NCBI GenBank assembly: GCA_001931875.2
Contig: MSJH02000145.1
Coordinates: 1-45,581 of the forward strand
DNA: 45,581 nucleotides
Reading direction: 5' to 3'
Source of the DNA: Byssochlamys sp. IMV 00236
Lineage: Eukaryota > Ascomycota > Eurotiomycetes > Eurotiales > Thermoascaceae
Shown here: positions 1 to 11,722 of the stretch, piece after piece
How positions within the stretch are numbered: position 1 is the first letter of the stretch
Layout of the letters: each line of letters starts with the position of its first letter
The notes under the pieces: model-generated
What the model was told of the DNA's origin: nothing
The model's input: only the letters and a program-made list of their open reading frames with translations
Database searches by the model: none
Position numbers and translations under genes: made by a program

Positions 1-25
1 TTTTTTTTTTTTTTTTTTTTTTTTT
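1..25. repeat. Terminal T25 homopolymer
   Basis: The window opens with 25 consecutive T, followed by a T/C-rich stretch up to about position 65. It lies just upstream of the flippase start codon, so it may be a real promoter pyrimidine tract. It could equally mark an assembly break, since the window also ends in a homopolymer. Confidence 0.9.
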
Positions 26-76
26 ACTCTTGTTTTTTTCTCTCTCTTTTCTTGTCTTGTCTTTGTTCCTGACAAC

Positions 77-3000
77 ATGTTTAATAGACAATGGATATGG
101 AAAAGAAGAAGCAGTAGCAATGAAAACGTACGTCGAAAAGATAATATCTATGAAGAGACAGTTCGTCGATCATCTCGGACACTCTCTACCATATCCAGCG
201 GCCATAAAATGCAACGGATCGAATCAACAGTAAAACTAAGAAGGATTCAAAGTAGTGGGCGCCGAGTATTTGTCAATCTACCATTACCGGAATTTGCTCT
301 TACATCAAAAGGACGAGCAAAAGAGACATATGCTTCAAACAAGATTAGAACATCAAAATATACAATCATCACATTTGTTCCAAAGAACTTGTTTGAACAG
401 TTTCGAAGACCTGCCAACTTGTACTTTTTGGGAATGGCTATTATTCAACTATTGCCTCTGTTTGGTGTCAAATCCCCTGCTTTGACTTTACTTCCTATCT
501 GTGCAGTGGTCTTTATAACAGCACTAAAGGATGCTATTGAAGATTATCAACGACATAAAGTAGACGCGCGATATAATCAAAATATTACACATACACTTAT
601 CGGATACAACAATACAAATTACCCAGAAACCTCAGCCAAGAGTAACCCTGTCGCCTCATTGTTCTCATGTTTTTCTGGTCACAAGCTTACAAAAAAAGAA
701 TCACACGACACGATCAACCAGGAGAGCAACCATGATGTGTCAATTACGACAGATACATCCAACGCTCAAAGTAACCATAGTGACAACCTTGGAACATTTC
801 ATCCATCTTTGGCAATGAATGCACGTGTAGGTGACTTTATTCTACTGCGAAATGGAGACAGCGTCCCTGCAGATGCAGTGTTACTGTCAACATCTGATAA
901 AGAAGGTGTGTGTTATGTTGAGACCAAAGATTTGGATGGAGAAACAAACTTGAAGCCGCGCAATAGTGTGGCTGAATTTAAGCATATTCAATCAGGCATG
1001 GATTGTTTAAACGAATGTCACTTTTATGTCGAAGCAGACGCTCCTGCTCCGGACTTGTATAAATTTGATGGCACACTAGTCACTTTGGAAAAAAGCGAGT
1101 CTACAGATAAATGGGTTGAAAAGAACAAGACACCACTCGATATTAACAACATTCTACTCCGTGGACATGTCATTCGTAATACAAAATGGGCAATTGCTGT
1201 CGTCTTATTTACTGGCACGGATACAAAGATCATACTGAACTCTGGTGACACGCCTAGTAAAAGAAGTCAGATTGATACTGAAATGAATAAAGAGGTAAGA
1301 TTTTATTGTTTTCATCCGCTATCCTTATTCACTCTAATGCCCTAGCATAGATCTTTGTTGCATTCATTGTGTTATTTACCTTGTGCTTAGTGTGTGCAAT
1401 TATGGCTGGAGTTGTCAGAGCAAGAGATATGGGCAATAGTGCAAGCTTGCTATTTACAGCACAATCTGGGAGTCCGGGATATGTTGGCTTCTTAAACTTT
1501 TGGTCAAGTCTTATTATCTTTCAAAATATCATACCCATCTCTTTATATGTCTCTATCGAATTTGTAAAGACATTTCAGGTATACACACACAACTCGTGTC
1601 TGTTTACATAATGAATCAACTAAACATATTGTAGGCTTATTTCATATGGAATGATCTGGACATGTGGGATGAACACTCTAAATCTCCATGTATACCCAAG
1701 ACTGTAAGTGAAGATGAAAAATAACGAATTTACTTATTTAAACTGTTATAACCAGTGGACATTATCTGATGATTTGGGTCAAGTCGAATACATATTTTCT
1801 GACAAAACCGGAACCTTGACGCGTAACATTATGGAGTTTAGAGAATGTACAATAGGGGGCGTCAGATATGGAGATAATGGATTTTCACCAGAATCAGAAG
1901 GGGCACGCGGCGCTCGTCTTCGCAAAGAAAAACAAAATGTACAGACTGCTTCATATGAAGAAGGTCAGTCTAGTTATATATCTGCTGGTCGAGACGATGA
2001 CGGATCTCCACCATTAATCAACACTGATCAGGATCCTCTGCAGGATGGTGATGAAAAGAAGGCCAATGAGGAACATAATACGAGGAAACAGAGAATATTT
2101 GAAGAGTATGAGCAGATTTTGAAAGGTGTATTTAAACCAACCTATTCATCATTGGATCCCAACCGATTGTCTTTTGCAGATCCTCAGCTATTTAAAGATA
2201 TCAAAAACCCAGACATAACAGGAAAGTTAGAGGCTGATGATAAAGAAACAGAGCAATCCAATAGGATCAAAGAGTTCTTTATGCTGCTTGCTCTCTGTCA
2301 TACAGTCGTCATTGAAAAAATTGGTAAAGATGGAAAAGTGATTGAGGAAGAAGATGACGTTGATGAAGAGGAAGAAACAAAAGCACAACCTACAATCATT
2401 GGTAAGAGTCTGGAAGAGAATGCTGATCATGATAAAACGCAAGCGGGTACTTCCCAAAATATCGAAAAGCAAACCATCGGCTCCAGTCTTCGGACCAGTG
2501 GAAGCAAGTTACTCAATGCGACTGGCCTTCGTAACTTAAAAAAATCAAACAAGAGGCATAGACCAAGAAAGAGCAGAGGAGAAGAGTTTGACTCTATCAC
2601 CGAAAAAGATACCCCAGATAGAGTAGACGACACAGTTGAAGTCCAGATAGAATATAAGGCAGAATCACCAGATGAGGCAGCTTTAGTAAACGCTGCTAAA
2701 AATGCTGGATTTGCATTTATCAACCGTAAAGGGAAAATGCTGACAGTCGATATATTAGGGCAAGAGTACACATTCGAGCTCTTGGACGTCTTGGGCTTCA
2801 CTTCGGACCGTAAAAGGATGAGCGTTATACTTAAGAGACCAGAGCCGTGGAATGATATCATATTGTATTGTAAAGGCGCAGATAACGTCATCACAGAGCG
2901 ATTAGACCATGACAGCGAGCAGCAAACCATCCTTGACAAAACTCATAAAGATGTAGACACTTTTTCAGAAAATGGTCTTAGAACGCTTATGCTTGCCTAT

Positions 3001-4579
3001 CGTAGCATTGACAATGAAGAATATGAGAGCTGGAAAAAGGAAATAGATGAGGCTAGTACAGCAACAGAAGGTCGAGCAGAAAAAGTGGCTCAAGTACAAG
3101 AAAAGATTGAAGTCAATTTGAAACTCTTGGGCGCAACAGGTATTGAAGATAAACTGCAAGAGGGTGTTCCAAAGTGCATTGAGGATCTTCGCAAGGCTGG
3201 AATAAAGATTTGGGTGCTTACAGGCGATAAACTAGAAACGGCAATCAATATTGGATATGCTAGTAATCTGCTAGATAGTGAAATGCAACTATGGACAGTT
3301 CGCGGCAATGAAAATGCGAATGAGATCATCAAGAACCTTGGTGACATATCCGAAAAGCTTGATAAAATTGAAAACGAACAAGGCAATGATGCACCTGAGG
3401 ATGCTCTGGTCATTGAAGGCGCTGCATTAGCTCATGTATTCGGAGACCCTGAGGCACGACAAAGGTTGCTGGATATTGCCGTCCGTTGCAAGAGTGTCAT
3501 CTGTTGTCGTGTGAGTCCGCTTCAGAAAGCTCAGGTTGTTGAATTGGTTCGAAAGTCTCATAACGTGGTTACTCTGGCCATTGGGGATGGTGCAAACGAT
3601 GTCAGTATGATCCAGGTGGCTAATGTTGGCGTGGGCATCGCTGGTCAAGAAGGTGTCCAAGCTGCTATGGCTGCCGATTATTCAATATGTCAGTTCAGAT
3701 TCCTTCACAAGCTCCTCCTTGTACAAGGGCACTGGAGCTATGTGCGTATTTCAGAAATGATTTTGAACTTTTTCTTCAAAAATGTCTTTTGGGTCTTTCC
3801 TTCATTATGGTATCAAATCTATAGCTCATGGTCAGGCAACATCTTTTATGATTATTCCTTTTTACAGCTTTATAACATCATTTTCACACTGGCGCCTATT
3901 GTTGTCCTTGGTACGGTGTTTAATATGAATAGAGAGAGAGTCATGCATAACTAACTGTTTAAATATAGGTGCTACTGATCAAGATATAACTGCTCCCTAT
4001 TTGAAGCATCTTCCACAAGTATACACGATTGGCATTGAAAGAAAGCTATATACACGATTTAGGTTTTGGCTCTACTTTGCTGACGGTATCTGGCAATCTC
4101 TTGTCGTCTTTTACTCTTTTTACTTTTTATACGACACGAACCCAAACGCGAACGGTGAGCCTGAGTCCAACCTACAGTTTTCGACATCTGTTGCAGTAAC
4201 AGCGATTGTGCTAGCTAACCTAGTTCCTGGGTTCAACACATGGTACTGGACTTGGCTGCAGTTTGTATTTGTAACTATCGAACTCTTAGTCGCCTTCCTA
4301 TGGGTGGTCATCTATGGTTCTTTTCCTTCAGTTTCTCTTTATGGAATGGCACAGATGGTATTTGGCTCTTGGTCGTTTTGGATGACATTTATCATTGCCT
4401 TCACCCTAGCCTTCTTACCACGATATGCAATAACATTTGTTTATCAGTGGTGGTATCCAAATGTTGTGGCTAAAGGCAGGCAGTTTGAGCTGTATGAAAA
4501 AAGATTGAAAAGAGCCAAAAAGGGCTCTAAAGTCTCTTCTAAACGTATTCATCTTCCATTTCGATGGCAAAGAAGATAA
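77..4579 (+). CDS. P4-type ATPase, phospholipid flippase (Dnf1/Dnf2-like)
   Basis: Five exons (77-1294, 1351-1578, 1635-1703, 1756-3910, 3969-4579) give 1426 aa. P4-ATPases move aminophospholipids from the outer or luminal to the cytosolic leaflet, usually with a Cdc50-family partner; Dnf types act at plasma membrane and endosomes. Seen: the N-terminal FRRPANLYFL signature, actuator motif DLDGETNL, phosphorylation motif DKTGTLT with Asp near residue 521, nucleotide-domain KGADNVI, hinge GDGANDVSM near residue 1116, then C-terminal hydrophobic segments. A long acidic/charged insertion follows the phosphorylation site. The start is the first ATG after the T-rich leader. The intron before exon 5 has a CTAAC branch site, and splicing GTACGG to ATAG restores the family motif DQDI. 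A candidate AATAAA signal lies near 4652. The Dnf-like assignment rests on overall size and motif spelling. Confidence 0.93.
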
Positions 4580-4765
4580 TAGAAAGTAGAATAGTGTAAT
4601 TATACTTTAATAGGATTCATGTACAAATTAATAACTAGTCTGTGTATTATTCAATAAAAATGGGATATCAAAAAAGAGTTTTATTTAGAAAAGCCCATAA
4701 ATATCTTACTTTCTCATTTGTAGACACTAGGCTATTGTTTTTTGGTGTTTTTGAAAGCTCGCTTT

Positions 4766-6518
4766 TTACGAGTTGAAGGGATTATTTGGGTTGTACTTGG
4801 TATTACTCCTCACTTGATGCTGTTGTATGCTTGTTGGTGTTAAAGTATTGTCTCGGAAAGGATTGGTTCTTCCAGGAGAAGGACTCAGTGCTTGTAAATG
4901 GTTTGAGGATTCCGATGATGATACTTGTGATGTTCCTAGGCTCATGGCAGTTCCATTTACTGGACTGTATACAGGTGTTGCGGCCTCGATCGCTGGTGAA
5001 GATAGTGATATGTTTGAGGGGATCGTCGGTAATACGTTGCTTTGGCTGCCATTTTGATCTAGCAGGTTTCTTGCTGGAGGCGGTGCTTCATAAACAGGAG
5101 GAGGAGGAGAAGGATCAGAGGATGAGTTACCGCCGGAGGAATTTTGGCCGTTTAATTGCCCTGATAATACAGCCTCTATTATTCTGCGTCGTTCTTCCTC
5201 AAGAGAGAACTTGGTGTTCTCAATTGCGGCCTTCAGTCTCTCGATTGCACCTTCAGCATAAGTTTTATATTGCTCTATCCAGTTCATTGAGCTTTTTATA
5301 TTTTGAGTGGCTGCAGCCAATATCGCAATACACTGTGTAGTTTTGACTTGTAGAAATGTTAATAAATAGCGAGCTGAGAGACATATATAATCTACCTTTC
5401 CATGTCATATCCACATAGTTCCAGTTGAGAGGCATATTCATCATTGGGTTATTGGTAACTATGTCCAATGTATGTGGATAAGGTATCTCTGGTAAATAGG
5501 TTCGTGCTGCGTTCAAATGTCCCTGTATTTCCCATATCTTTTTCTTGGCAGCTACACATAAACGATATTTTATTGATAAATTTGATATCCAGCATACTTT
5601 ACAATTTTACCTTCTATGCCAACAATCTGCTCTTCGTCAATGAGTGAGCCACCGAATATATCGAATGGCACAAAATTAACTACTCTGTCTAGCAACTGCA
5701 TCACCTTTCTAATGCCAATGCTGGTCTTTTCAAGTGAATCACTAGCATTCACAAACCTCTGTTTGTCTCTACTTGCCTAAATCAACTAGTGTTCATAGAT
5801 CCAAACTACATTCATGATTTGATATTACCAATCCTTTTTGTTCATAATAACTCTTCAAATCCTTCCTTAACTGTGCTTCTACAGGAAATCCTGGATCTTC
5901 AGATTCAAATATCTAAGACATGTGTTATTATGCAGTGTGTAACTTAATTCTTCTTGAAATTCTAACCTGTTCTAATAATGCGTTGTACTGAGCCCTTGAT
6001 TCACTAAAGCGAGCCTTCTGTTGCTCAAGTTCTCTTTCCTTTTAGGCCAGCTGAGTTCACACGATAAGACTGAGGGAGGGTATGTTTACTCACTTTTATG
6101 ATAACACTGTTATATTGTGCTTGTAATCCCTCTAATTCTCGCTTTGCACGTTGTTCGTTTTCAAACGCATATTGGTATTCGGCCTCTTCTTTTGCTGTTA
6201 GCTCTTTCTTTTTGCCGGATAAAGTTGCTGCTGCTGACCTGAAAGATAAATGCCGAAGCTTTCGGACGCTTTCAAACTCTTTCTTACTATTCAGTATCTA
6301 TAAGACGACTGAACGGCATTTTTTTTACGTTCTCTTACTTACGACTGTTTCTCGAGTTTAATGACTTGGTCTTGTTTAATGTCAACCTCTCGAGCAAGTC
6401 TATCGCGCTCTGTTCTTGCTATTGTCAATTCTCTAATAACCCTATTTTCGCTTTCTAGGTCCTTTGAAAGCTTTCTATAATAAGGACCTTGATCTTGAAT
6501 ACAGCTTATAAGTGACAT
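4766..6518 (-). CDS. Coiled-coil protein with C-terminal NPF motifs, function unknown
   Basis: Seven exons (6343-6518, 6094-6238, 5967-6038, 5829-5912, 5611-5776, 5396-5551, 4766-5346) splice to 459 aa with all phases matching. The N-terminal 120 or so residues are Glu/Lys/Arg/Gln-rich and predicted coiled coil by eye. A middle region carries FDIFGGSLIDEE and a conserved-looking IPYPH segment. Two more helices precede a Pro/Ser-rich tail with a PPPP run and two NPF tripeptides, one of them five residues from the end (NPFNS). NPF motifs are ligands of EH-domain endocytic proteins, so a trafficking role is possible, but that is inference. I do not recognise the family. The start ATG at 6518 is chosen because exon 1 is open from there; an additional upstream exon cannot be excluded. 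It is tail-to-tail with the flippase (186 nt apart). Confidence 0.72.
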
Positions 6519-7673
6519 AAAGTGGAAGCAAAAAAAAGAAAGGAAACAGGAATAAATCATGCTTTATTTAACACCCGATTAAAAATGACATATCGTATTA
6601 CTGGCCGTGCCAGTTGAATCCAGTTGGCCTGCATATAAATTTCAAGCGCGCTTGTAGCCTACAGCCTAAGGAGTTTCAAAAAATGCAAACTGCTTGATGC
6701 GTGGCCTGGGGATGTCCTGTAGTATCCTTAACAAAGCCAGGCCATGTCAGGTTAAAAATTATAGATCAATTACTTATTATTGCTATGGTACGTTGGGGGA
6801 AGATAATAAAGTCGTGGAAGGGTATATAATCATGTTTGATCGAAGTAAATTAGTTGTATCTTAGACTGCTAGGCACGTTCATAGGGCCATGCTGCGCTAC
6901 AATATTTGTGTGCTTTCCTTCATTTAAGCGAATAATGATTGAATTTATAATACTGCAAAGTTGATGTCGCTTCTTGCCCTTTGATCGTACAATGGTTTTT
7001 TGTTCTTGTTTAAGTTCCTTCAACACTGACAAAGATTCCTCGCAAACAATCTATATTCCCAAGTTCAATATGCATTGTGAGTTAATGCATTCTTAATTTG
7101 AATCATGATCTTGTGCTATGCAACTTACAGCAAGTATTTTGAAAAAGCAGATGAACGGATGAACTGTGACATCTTTATCAGAAAATCTGATGGAAACATT
7201 CACTCTCTGTTCTTTTGTCATGATATAAGTTCTAGTGCGATATTATTGACGAATAATAGCTTTAACTCGGAAACATATAAATACAACCAAATGGAATAAG
7301 TGACTTATGAACAGAAAAAAGAAAGAGATTCATCACAAAAGGAGAGATCGATTCTTTATATGAAAGAATAAATGTTGTCAACCAATTGCATCTTGTCATC
7401 AACTACTACAGAATAGATGCAATGAATCAGTGTTGTGGGCTTAATATGAGATATTATGTTAGTATTTAAAATGGCTTTGGCTTGTGTACGAAATACAGTG
7501 TTTATTTGACGACAAAGGGGGTAATTTTCTTCTATATAAACGTAGAAATACGACAAATAATGCTACCTGAGACCAAGAGACTTCATTATGCAGAGATCAG
7601 GACATTACACGGATGTATTGGTAGAAATTTTCTTAGCTTCAAGAATTCTAGCATTCGCCCAACGTAAATAGTA
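6519..7673. other. Gene-poor stretch, no supported gene
   Basis: Only short open frames occur here. The longest minus frame (6850-7032, Lys/Arg-rich, 60 codons) and plus frame (7105-7299) have no recognisable domain. A short inverted repeat, TGGCCTGG at 6702-6709 and CCAGGCCA at 6737-6744, is present. It may contain decayed repeat sequence, given the relics just beyond it. Confidence 0.5.
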
Positions 7674-7926
7674 CCCCTAGTCAGGATCGTCAGAAAGGCC
7701 AAACAAGAACGGCTCAATGAATCTTATGCAGAGCTGAGCCTCGTTGGCATCCTCTTGTATAGCAGCCCTGCGTAGTTTCTGAATTAAACCATGAATAGCC
7801 CTTGGCAAACTTTTGCTCTACATTCATTAAATCCATTCTCATTATTTCCACTGTAGCTTGGTTTCTTGTGAGCATCTTAGTGTCAATTTGATCAACTATG
7901 CGTAATAAGGGTGCGACTGTATCCAT
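7674..7926 (-). pseudogene. Relic of a probable mucoralean repeat-family gene
   Basis: On the minus strand the frame ending at 7674 reads AQLCIRFIEPFLFGLSDDPD then stop. It can be joined through an acceptor-like ...GTAG to a segment containing RAIHGLIQKLRR. An overlapping second frame (7714-7926) is open for 70 codons, which suggests a frameshift or intron boundary. The FIDPF/DDPD-like spelling resembles a multi-copy hypothetical family I associate with mucoralean genomes; this is memory-based and unverified. No catalytic motif is visible, and I would not call it functional. Confidence 0.3.
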
Positions 7927-8680
7927 TGGGCATTGATACAGTTCTGATGCTGTGGCATATCTTTAATATAGTAACTCTGTGATTTAAAAAAAGCAATATT
8001 AAAGATTATTCCCAAAAACCAATGTTTTGCAAAGAAAACCTAAAAAAGAAGAAAAAAAGGCCAGTAACGATGCCAAAAGACTTTTAAAGGTTTTGGTTGC
8101 TACTGTGGCGATATTCTTTAGGTCGGCCATTGACCATCAGAACAAGGGACCAGGCACCCATAAAAACCATCACATCAAATACCAGAGCAGCCTGCAAAGA
8201 CCCGCAGTAGCAGACGTACCGTTGGGGTATGCATTAGCTGAGCCCTGTCAATTGTTAACTAGCTTATGTGCCCCACTGCGCCAGCCACACAGCAGGAAGC
8301 ATAATCAAATAATCTGTCACAGCTGTGATCTCAGATAATTAGCTCCCAACTAGCCACTAGCTCCCTGTAAGGATTCCAATCGAATGTCCATAACTCTCCT
8401 TTTGGCTGTCCGAAAGCCTCCAGTTGAGTGATGAAACGAACGATCGTTGTCAGTCCAGAATACGTGTTGAGCATCATAAAAAGAGATCATATAGAAACCC
8501 TTGAACGCACAATCATCGCCATGCTGAGTCAGTTTATAAAAAACTTACCTTGACCAAAGAGAACCACCAGAAAGAGTAGAAGAGAAGAAATATAGAGAGA
8601 AAAGAAAGAGAGAAAAAGAGGGATAAGAGCAGATTTCCTTCTTTTTATACCTTTTTCTAAGTTATGTGAAGTTATTCGTT
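7927..8680. other. Intergenic; one uninterpreted 103-codon plus-strand frame
   Basis: The frame 8027-8338 (+) is open for 103 codons, has a Lys-rich start and no motif I can name. It is somewhat richer in G+C than its surroundings. It may be chance or a decayed repeat. The rest of the stretch shows no gene. Confidence 0.4.
8569..8632. repeat. Polypurine (GA-rich) tract
   Basis: About 64 nt of nearly pure A/G on the plus strand, a low-complexity tract next to the transposase relic. No function can be assigned. Confidence 0.7.
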
Positions 8681-8999
8681 TTATACTCTATGGCCAAGAT
8701 ACACTTGCAGCCTATTAAACTGCTTAATCCATCTCTGCACTGTTTGAGTGTGAATGCTCAATTGCTTTGTTGCGATTGATGTGCTCGTACACTTTTCAAT
8801 CTTTTAGATCAAAAGACCTAGCTTTATCCTGCACTGAATAGCAAACACAGTCCCATTTTATATTTGCCTTCTTCATATGAATATCTTCATTTTTTGACTT
8901 TTCTATCAACATAGGATAAGAAAGAAAAGACTCACTGAAGGCTGCATCTTTCAAGTACTCTGTATGAGTTATAATCGTTTCAAATGAAAAATAAAACAA
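8681..8999 (-). pseudogene. Tc1/mariner-like transposase relic, N-terminal HTH part
   Basis: The minus-strand frame 8999-8796 ends in YSVQDKARSFDLKD then stop. After a one-base frame change near 8805 the reading resumes as IEKCTSTSIATKQLSIHTQ, TVQRWIKQFNR and stops at 8681. The second part is a helix-turn-helix of the type at the N-terminus of Tc1/mariner transposases. The catalytic DDE core is absent downstream. The break between the frames and the early stop mark it as dead. The family call rests on motif recognition, not on a search. Confidence 0.6.
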
Positions 9000-9067
9000 A
9001 GTGACTAATTTATTTTCTCAAAAAGTTATCCGTTGAAGGTGGAATGACTGTACAGCATATTGTTGCT

Positions 9068-11722
9068 TTATATAGAAACAGGCTTGAGATTCCAAATCTT
9101 GTCAGCATATTCTTTTACAGCACGGTCAGCTGAGAAAAAGCCCATACCAGCAGTGCAGAGAATGGATTTCTTTGCCCAGCTCTTCTTGTCTTTATAGACA
9201 GCATCAACATGGTCCTGAGCATCAAGATACATTTCGAAATCAGCAGATATCAAATAATAATCACCGCCATAGGTTAAGGTATTGATGAGAGGACCAAAGA
9301 CAGAAGCTGTTTCAGGCCCACCAAATTCACCAGATTGAATAGACTGAAGAACGATCTGGAGGTTAGGATCGATAAGGACGCCATGATACTTTTGATGATG
9401 ACGAATATCAGCAACTTTATCAGCCAGGGTGCCAAACATGAATATGTTGTCTTCACCAATCTCGTCACGAATTTCAATATTGGCGCCATCAACCGTACCG
9501 AGGATAAGACCACCATTAAGGACAAACTTCATGTTGGATGTACCAGAGGCCTCTGTACCAGCAGTTGAAATATGCTGAGAGATATCGGATGCAGGAGTGA
9601 TGATTTCAGCCAAGGAGACATTATAGTCTGGGATATACACAACTTTCAATAGGTCATTGATAGTTGAATCATTGTTAACCACTTCAGCCACCGTATTGAT
9701 CAGCTTAATGACCATCTTGGCTATATAATAACCAGGGGCTGATTTACCACCGAAAATGATCACCCGAGGAGTTAGTTGTTCTTTTTCCTCATCCGTTAGT
9801 AACTTGATATTCTTGTAGCGGTAGATGACACCCAAGATGTTCATGAATTGTCGCTTATATTCATGAATACGCTTTACTTGAATATCAAAGAGAGCATTGG
9901 GATTTACGCTGATACCCAAGTTGGATTTAATCCATTGAGCCAAACGAACCTTGTTATCATGCTTGACCTGCATCCATTTCTTTTGAAATTCTTCATCATT
10001 TGCAAATTTCTTGAGTCCCTTCAGCTCATCCAAGTGAGTAACCCATTTTTCAGAGCCAAGCGTCTCGGTAATCAAGTCACGTAAGCCCGGGTTAGCCTGA
10101 TAGAGCCATCTACGAGGAGTTATACCGTTGGTGATATTAATGAACTTTTCAGGTCCATAATAACGAATGAAATCAGGGAACAGCTGTGACTTGATCAGGT
10201 CTGAGTGAAGAGCAGCAACACCGTTTACCTTATGAGAACCAGCAACAGCAAGGTAGGCCATACGTACCTGTTGAGGATTTGATTCCTCAATGATAGATAC
10301 GCGGTTCAATAGTTCACGATCACCATAGTGCATCTTTTCAACCTTTTGCAAAAAGAAGAGATTGATATCATAAATGATTTGCATATGTCGGGGCAGTATA
10401 TGTTCCATCATGGGCACAGACCATCTCTCCAAAGCTTCAGGCAATACCGTGTGATTGGTAAAAGCAAACACACGCGTGACAATGTCCCAGGCAGCATCCC
10501 AGTCTAGTCCTTCGATATCAACCAGAATTCGCTGAAGTTCGGGAATAGCCAAGGTAGGATGCGTATCGTTTAACTGAACAGCGACTTTGCCAGGGAAATC
10601 CTTCCATGCTGAATTCGTGCGTTTGAAGCGGTGAATGATGTCTTGCAATGAGGCACTTACAAAGAAGTACTCTTGCTTCAATCGAAGCTCTTTGCCTACT
10701 AAATGATTGTCGTTAGGGTAAAGAACAGATGTCAGGTTCTCTGCGCTCTTTTGGTCTGCTACAGACTTGTCGTAATCGCCTTCGTTAAAGGAAGCAAAGT
10801 CGAACGCATTTAATGACTTGGAAGACCATAGACGAATGTTGCCGCAGCCCTTGGTACCAAAACCAGGAATAGGAACATCATAGGCCATTGCTTTGACTCT
10901 TTGACCACCTTCCCAGGACATACGAGATTCTCCCTTGTCATTTACCTTTGTAGCTACATAACCATAAAACTGAACTTCATACGACACGTCATTCCTTGGA
11001 AATTCCCATGGATTCACAGTTGGATCAAGCCAGTAATCTGGCATTTCTGTTTGATATCCCTCCTTATTAATCAACTGCTTGAAGATACCATACTGATAAC
11101 GCAATCCATACCCCCAAGTAGGATAATCCAAAGTGGCAGCTGCATCCATGTAACATGCAGCAAGACGCCCAAGACCACCATTACCTAAAGCAGCATCTCT
11201 TTCTTGATCAAGCAGTTCCTCAAGACTGAATCCTAGATCCTGTACACTCTTTTTATAAGCATCCTTTGCCTTGAGACAGAGAAGCGCATTATCCAGTGCA
11301 CGGCCAATTAAAAATTCCATAGACAAGTAATAACACCGCTTGGGATTTTGCTCTCGCATGATTTCTTCTGTGAGATTCCATTCCTCCAAGATACGATCAC
11401 GTACAGCCAAAGCCGTCGCTTGATAAATCGCTAATTTATCCAAATTACTAGGACCGCGACACAAGGTCTCCACAGCATGATGTACAATATCTTTTTTGAT
11501 AGATTCTGGATCATTTTCCTTTGACGTCATGTATTTCTTCCATTCCTTTAAGGCGTCTCCTTCCAACTTGATATGTCTTGACTTGTGAGAAGGAACGCTT
11601 TCAGAAGCTACAGGTTCAACGTTTCCGTTTTGGTCCTCGTCGACATGGATAATAACATTTGTGAGTCGACGGGTTAGCTTAGGCATAGAAAGCCGTCTTT
11701 CAGCGGTAGGTCGAGTACTCAT
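9068..11722 (-). CDS. GPH1: Glycogen phosphorylase
   Basis: A single 884-aa open frame without introns. The enzyme uses phosphate to release glucose-1-phosphate from glycogen, in the cytosol, with pyridoxal phosphate as cofactor. Seen: the YYLSMEFLIGRAL segment, the GGLGRLAACYMDA glycogen/active-site region, VKRIHEYKRQ, and the PLP site GTEASGTSNMKF, with the cofactor lysine at about residue 732. Length and motif order match eukaryotic phosphorylases (yeast Gph1 about 900 aa). The N-terminus has RRLSMP (Ser12), a PKA-type consensus, in the region where fungal and animal phosphorylases are controlled by phosphorylation; that it is phosphorylated is inference. It is divergent from Dbp8, sharing a 550-bp upstream region. 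Lack of introns contrasts with its neighbours. A minus-strand AATAAA lies about 55 nt past the stop. Confidence 0.97.
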   Translation of the reverse strand: MSTRPTAERRLSMPKLTRRLTNVIIHVDEDQNGNVEPVASESVPSHKSRHIKLEGDALKEWKKYMTSKENDPESIKKDIVHHAVETLCRGPSNLDKLAIYQATALAVRDRILEEWNLTEEIMREQNPKRCYYLSMEFLIGRALDNALLCLKAKDAYKKSVQDLGFSLEELLDQERDAALGNGGLGRLAACYMDAAATLDYPTWGYGLRYQYGIFKQLINKEGYQTEMPDYWLDPTVNPWEFPRNDVSYEVQFYGYVATKVNDKGESRMSWEGGQRVKAMAYDVPIPGFGTKGCGNIRLWSSKSLNAFDFASFNEGDYDKSVADQKSAENLTSVLYPNDNHLVGKELRLKQEYFFVSASLQDIIHRFKRTNSAWKDFPGKVAVQLNDTHPTLAIPELQRILVDIEGLDWDAAWDIVTRVFAFTNHTVLPEALERWSVPMMEHILPRHMQIIYDINLFFLQKVEKMHYGDRELLNRVSIIEESNPQQVRMAYLAVAGSHKVNGVAALHSDLIKSQLFPDFIRYYGPEKFINITNGITPRRWLYQANPGLRDLITETLGSEKWVTHLDELKGLKKFANDEEFQKKWMQVKHDNKVRLAQWIKSNLGISVNPNALFDIQVKRIHEYKRQFMNILGVIYRYKNIKLLTDEEKEQLTPRVIIFGGKSAPGYYIAKMVIKLINTVAEVVNNDSTINDLLKVVYIPDYNVSLAEIITPASDISQHISTAGTEASGTSNMKFVLNGGLILGTVDGANIEIRDEIGEDNIFMFGTLADKVADIRHHQKYHGVLIDPNLQIVLQSIQSGEFGGPETASVFGPLINTLTYGGDYYLISADFEMYLDAQDHVDAVYKDKKSWAKKSILCTAGMGFFSADRAVKEYADKIWNLKPVSI

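Noticed and set aside
2427..2939. 170-codon minus-strand frame inside the flippase
   Set aside because: Lies within a coding exon with clear P-type ATPase motifs on the other strand.
4786..5340. 184-codon plus-strand frame opposite the NPF protein
   Set aside because: Antisense shadow of the long last exon of the minus-strand gene, whose splice phases and motifs are consistent.
8027..8338. 103-codon plus frame as a gene or Fanzor fragment
   Set aside because: I tried to read RuvC and zinc-finger motifs in it and in neighbouring frames and found none.
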